Assembly (NCBI GenBank): GCA_003151235.1 | Contig: PLWZ01000058.1 | Location: 61,410 to 125,409 of the forward strand | DNA length: 64,000 nt | Direction of reading: 5' to 3' | Source: Acidimicrobiaceae bacterium | Lineage (GTDB): Bacteria; Actinomycetota; Acidimicrobiia; Acidimicrobiales; RAAP-2 | Shown: piece after piece, positions 61,773 to 64,000 of the stretch | Layout: the number at the start of each line of letters is the position of its first letter | Numbering within the stretch: position 1 is the first letter of the stretch | Notes under the pieces: model-generated | Database searches by the model: none | What the model was told of the DNA's origin: nothing | Seen by the model: the letters and a program-made list of their open reading frames with translations, nothing else | Translations under genes and position numbers: made by a program

Positions 61773-63295
61773 GCCCCGCCGAGCACGAGGGCCCGGCGAT
61801 CCACCCGATCGAACAGGAGAGCTACCGCCTGCTGGCCTCCAAGGTCGACCTGTCGTCCTGGCCCGCCGGCCCGGCCGCGCTGGTGGCCCGGGTGGTGCAC
61901 GCCACCGCCGAGCCCGCCCTCGTCGACCAGCTGGTCGTTCCCGAACGAGCGGTCGCCGCGGGTGTCGCAGCGCTCCAGGCCGGCGCGCCGGTGCTCTGCG
62001 ATGTCGAGATGGTGCGAGCGGGGATCTCGGGGGTCTCCGCGATCTGCACCCTCGGCGAGGTCGCCGACGCCGGCCCGCACCCCAGCCGCAGCGCCGCTGC
62101 GATGTCCCGCGCTGCGGCGTCGCACCCCGACGGGGCGGTGATCGTGATCGGCTGCGCACCGACCGCGCTGGCCGAGGTGAACCGGCTGATCGACGCGGGC
62201 GCACTCCGCCCCGCCCTCGTCATCGGCACGCCGGTCGGCTACGTCGGCGCCGCCGAGGCCAAGGAGGCATTGCTGGCGGTCAGCGAGCGCACCGGGGTTC
62301 CGGCGATCACGCTGCGGGGCGATCGGGGCGGCGCTGCGGTGGCCGCGTCGATGCTGAACGCGCTGGTCCGGCTGTCGGGCGCGACAACGCCGAAGCCACG
62401 CACGCCGGCCTCGCTCCTCCTCATCGGGCACGGCACGCGGTCGGCCCAGGGCGCCGACGAGTTGGGACGATTCGCTCTGGCGCTCGGGAAGGCCCGGCCG
62501 TCCATCGCCGTCGAGGCCGGCTTCATCGAGTTCGTGGAGCCCGCCCTCGACCGGGCCATCGACGAATTGGTCGAGGCCGGCGCGTCCCGGGTCGTCGCCG
62601 TCCCGCTCCTGTTGCTCGGGGCCGGGCACCTGAAGGACGACGGGCCGAGCGCCATGGCGCGGGCGCGGGCGCGGCATCCCGACGTCACCTTCACCTATGC
62701 CCGCGAGCTCGGCGTGCATCCGCTGGTCCTGTCCAGCATGGAGGACCGGATCCGGGAGGTGCCCTTCTCCGAGTCGGGAGATCCGCCGTGGCCCGGGGGG
62801 CCGCGTGACGCGGTGGTCGTGGTCGGCCGCGGCTCGACAGACCCCGACGCCAACGCCGACCTGGTCAAGGCGGCCCGGTTGCTCGCCGACGGCCGAGGCC
62901 TGGCCGAGGGCGGCCCGGCGACGACAGAGGGGTCCGCGCCCGCGCTCGGCTTCGTCGAACCGGCCTTCGTCTCGCTGGCCCGGCCGAATGTGGCCGAGGC
63001 GCTGGATCGCTGTCGCGCCCTCGGGGCGCGGCGCATCGCGGTGGTGCCCTACTTCTTGTTCACCGGGCTGTTAGTCGACCGCATCGGCGACATCGCACTG
63101 GCCTGGGCGCGCCAGCACCGAGACACCGAGGTCGCGCTCGGGTCACACATGGGAATCGACGATCGCCTCATCGAGCTGACCTGGTCGCGCTACGACGAGG
63201 CGCTCGGGGCGCCGGTCGCGATGAACTGCGACGGCTGCCTGTACCGGGTCCCCCTGCCCGGCTACGAGCACCGGGTCGGGACCCGGCCCACGTAG
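61769..63295 (+). CDS. CobH/CbiC-CbiX fusion: precorrin-8 methylmutase and sirohydrochlorin cobaltochelatase
   Basis: The 508-aa product joins CobH/CbiC (about 1-205; IEQESYRLLASKVDL, catalytic His44 in VVHATAEPALVDQ, GCAPTALAEVNRLI) to a two-domain CbiX chelatase (about 212-508). The first chelatase half has LLIGHGTRSAQGADEL with His221. In the second half the corresponding residue is Arg354 (VVGRGSTDPDANADL), so only one half keeps the His. MNCDGC at 485-490 fits the M-x-C-x2-C cluster motif known in Bacillus CbiX. This would insert cobalt early, into sirohydrochlorin. Confidence 0.92.
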   Translation: MSPAEHEGPAIHPIEQESYRLLASKVDLSSWPAGPAALVARVVHATAEPALVDQLVVPERAVAAGVAALQAGAPVLCDVEMVRAGISGVSAICTLGEVADAGPHPSRSAAAMSRAAASHPDGAVIVIGCAPTALAEVNRLIDAGALRPALVIGTPVGYVGAAEAKEALLAVSERTGVPAITLRGDRGGAAVAASMLNALVRLSGATTPKPRTPASLLLIGHGTRSAQGADELGRFALALGKARPSIAVEAGFIEFVEPALDRAIDELVEAGASRVVAVPLLLLGAGHLKDDGPSAMARARARHPDVTFTYARELGVHPLVLSSMEDRIREVPFSESGDPPWPGGPRDAVVVVGRGSTDPDANADLVKAARLLADGRGLAEGGPATTEGSAPALGFVEPAFVSLARPNVAEALDRCRALGARRIAVVPYFLFTGLLVDRIGDIALAWARQHRDTEVALGSHMGIDDRLIELTWSRYDEALGAPVAMNCDGCLYRVPLPGYEHRVGTRPT

Positions 63296-63305
63296 CGGGA
63301 AGTGA

Positions 63306-64000
63306 TCAGCGGCGCCGGAGGCTGGCGTTCGTGAGCGACGGGGGCACGTAGCCGGCGTCGCCCCGGCTCAGGTTGCGTCCCGGTGGGGTGATCTCGTCGA
63401 TGGCGTCGAGGATGTCGGCCGAGAGCGTGATGTCGCCCGCCCCGAGCTGGGTGTCGAGCTGCTCCATCGTGCGGGGCCCGATGATCGCCGACGTGACGCC
63501 CGGGTGTGAGATCACAAAGGCAACGGCCAGGTTGACCAGGGTCATCCCCGAGCTCTCGGCCAGCTTGGCCAGCTCCTCTGCGACCTCGAGCTTGCGCTGG
63601 TTGCCCGGGATGCTCATGTCGTAGCGGGCGGGAAGCATCGCCGCCCGGCGGCTCGTCGGGAGCTCCGCGCCGACCCGGTAGTTGCCCGACAGCCAGCCAC
63701 CGGCGAGCGGGCTCCAGGTGATGGCGCCCATCCCGTAGCGCTGGATGGTCGGCAGGACATCGGTCTCGATCCCCCGCACGAGCAGCGAGTACGGCGGCTG
63801 CTCGCAGACGAAGCGCTCCCGGCCCCGCTTCTCGGCGGCCCACTGGGCCTCGACGATGTCGGCGGCCGGGAAGGTGGAGCTCCCGAGGTAGCGGACCTTG
63901 CCCGAGTGGACCAGATCGCTCAGCGCGGCCAGCGTCTCGTCGATGTCGGTGTCGGGCTCGGGCCGGTGGATCTGGTAGAGGTCGATCCAGTCGGTCTTCA
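63306..64000 (-). CDS. Aldo/keto reductase (N-terminus beyond window)
   Basis: About 230 C-terminal residues are visible. They show the AKR barrel features KTDWIDLYQIHRPEPDTDIDETLAALSDLVHSGKVRYLGSST, WSPLAGGWLSGNY, and the NADP-binding tail VAFVISHPGVTSAIIGPRTMEQLDTQL. This is the YajO/Mycobacterium-type aldo/keto reductase with broad carbonyl specificity. The catalytic Tyr/Lys/Asp lie outside the window. It converges on the cobalamin operon. Confidence 0.93.
   Translation of the reverse strand, partial: KTDWIDLYQIHRPEPDTDIDETLAALSDLVHSGKVRYLGSSTFPAADIVEAQWAAEKRGRERFVCEQPPYSLLVRGIETDVLPTIQRYGMGAITWSPLAGGWLSGNYRVGAELPTSRRAAMLPARYDMSIPGNQRKLEVAEELAKLAESSGMTLVNLAVAFVISHPGVTSAIIGPRTMEQLDTQLGAGDITLSADILDAIDEITPPGRNLSRGDAGYVPPSLTNASLRRR

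Noticed and set aside
1..64000. CRISPR arrays, insertion sequences, tRNA or rRNA genes
   Set aside because: No spaced direct repeats, transposase motifs, or tRNA/rRNA signatures were recognised on reading both strands.

Overview
The window is a high-GC, gene-dense bacterial chromosome segment. Most genes use ATG or GTG starts and many neighbours overlap by 4 bases (ATGA/GTGA). The order secD-yajC-ruvB-ruvA-ruvC-yebC-pdxT-pdxS ... pimA-patA-pgsA-HIT-thrS is the classic actinobacterial arrangement. An InhA-type FabI, a MshC-like mycothiol ligase, F420-linked enzymes and a phosphatidylinositol mannoside (PIM) set all fit Actinobacteria. A deep-branching class such as Acidimicrobiia is my inference, not shown. 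No tRNA, rRNA, CRISPR array or insertion sequence was recognised.

Region 1 (1-25.4 kb) is mostly housekeeping. It holds protein export (secD, yajC), Holliday-junction processing (ruvCAB), yebC, pyridoxal-phosphate synthase (pdxST), an epoxide hydrolase, a cupin, and an M48 protease with a Gly-Gln repeat. Next come the PIM pathway genes (pgsA, patA, pimA), interrupted by a divergent EF-G2 gene, then HIT, thrS, an mshC-like gene, an F420:NADP oxidoreductase, fabI and a two-gene ABC exporter. Three glycosyltransferases (one an Alg14-Alg13-like fusion) and a 55-aa ORF close the region.

Region 2 (25.4-36.4 kb) is a seven-gene cobalamin operon on the minus strand: cobU-cobS-cbiB-cobC-cobQ-cobN-chlID. 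Each gene overlaps the next by 4 bases and a clear cobalamin riboswitch precedes the first. cobO lies divergently beside it.

Region 3 (36.4-45 kb) is accessory. It has a truncated luciferase-like monooxygenase, a sedolisin-like protease without a propeptide, a CHASE-GGDEF-EAL protein, two GAF-ANTAR regulators side by side, cobB, and a haem-oxygenase-fold diiron-type protein.

Region 4 (45-55.8 kb) holds a LivHMG triple-fusion transporter with LivF, a MetE-like methyltransferase, a metallo-beta-lactamase-fold hydrolase, and a gentisate operon (gentisate dioxygenase, fumarylpyruvate hydrolase, mycothiol-dependent maleylpyruvate isomerase). A short inverted repeat sits upstream of that operon. 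A GNAT acetyltransferase, a frame-disrupted lipoprotein, a deazaflavin-dependent reductase and a membrane protein follow.

Region 5 (55.85-63.3 kb) is a second cobalamin operon for corrin-ring construction: cobI, cobM, cbiD, cobL (CbiE-CbiT), a CbiG-CobJ fusion, a small 2[4Fe-4S] ferredoxin and a CobH-CbiX fusion. Together the two operons, cobB and cobO cover most of B12 synthesis. They carry marks of the early-cobalt (CbiX, CbiD, CbiG) and late-cobalt (CobN with ChlID) routes, and CobK/CbiJ is not visible. The window ends inside an aldo/keto reductase.
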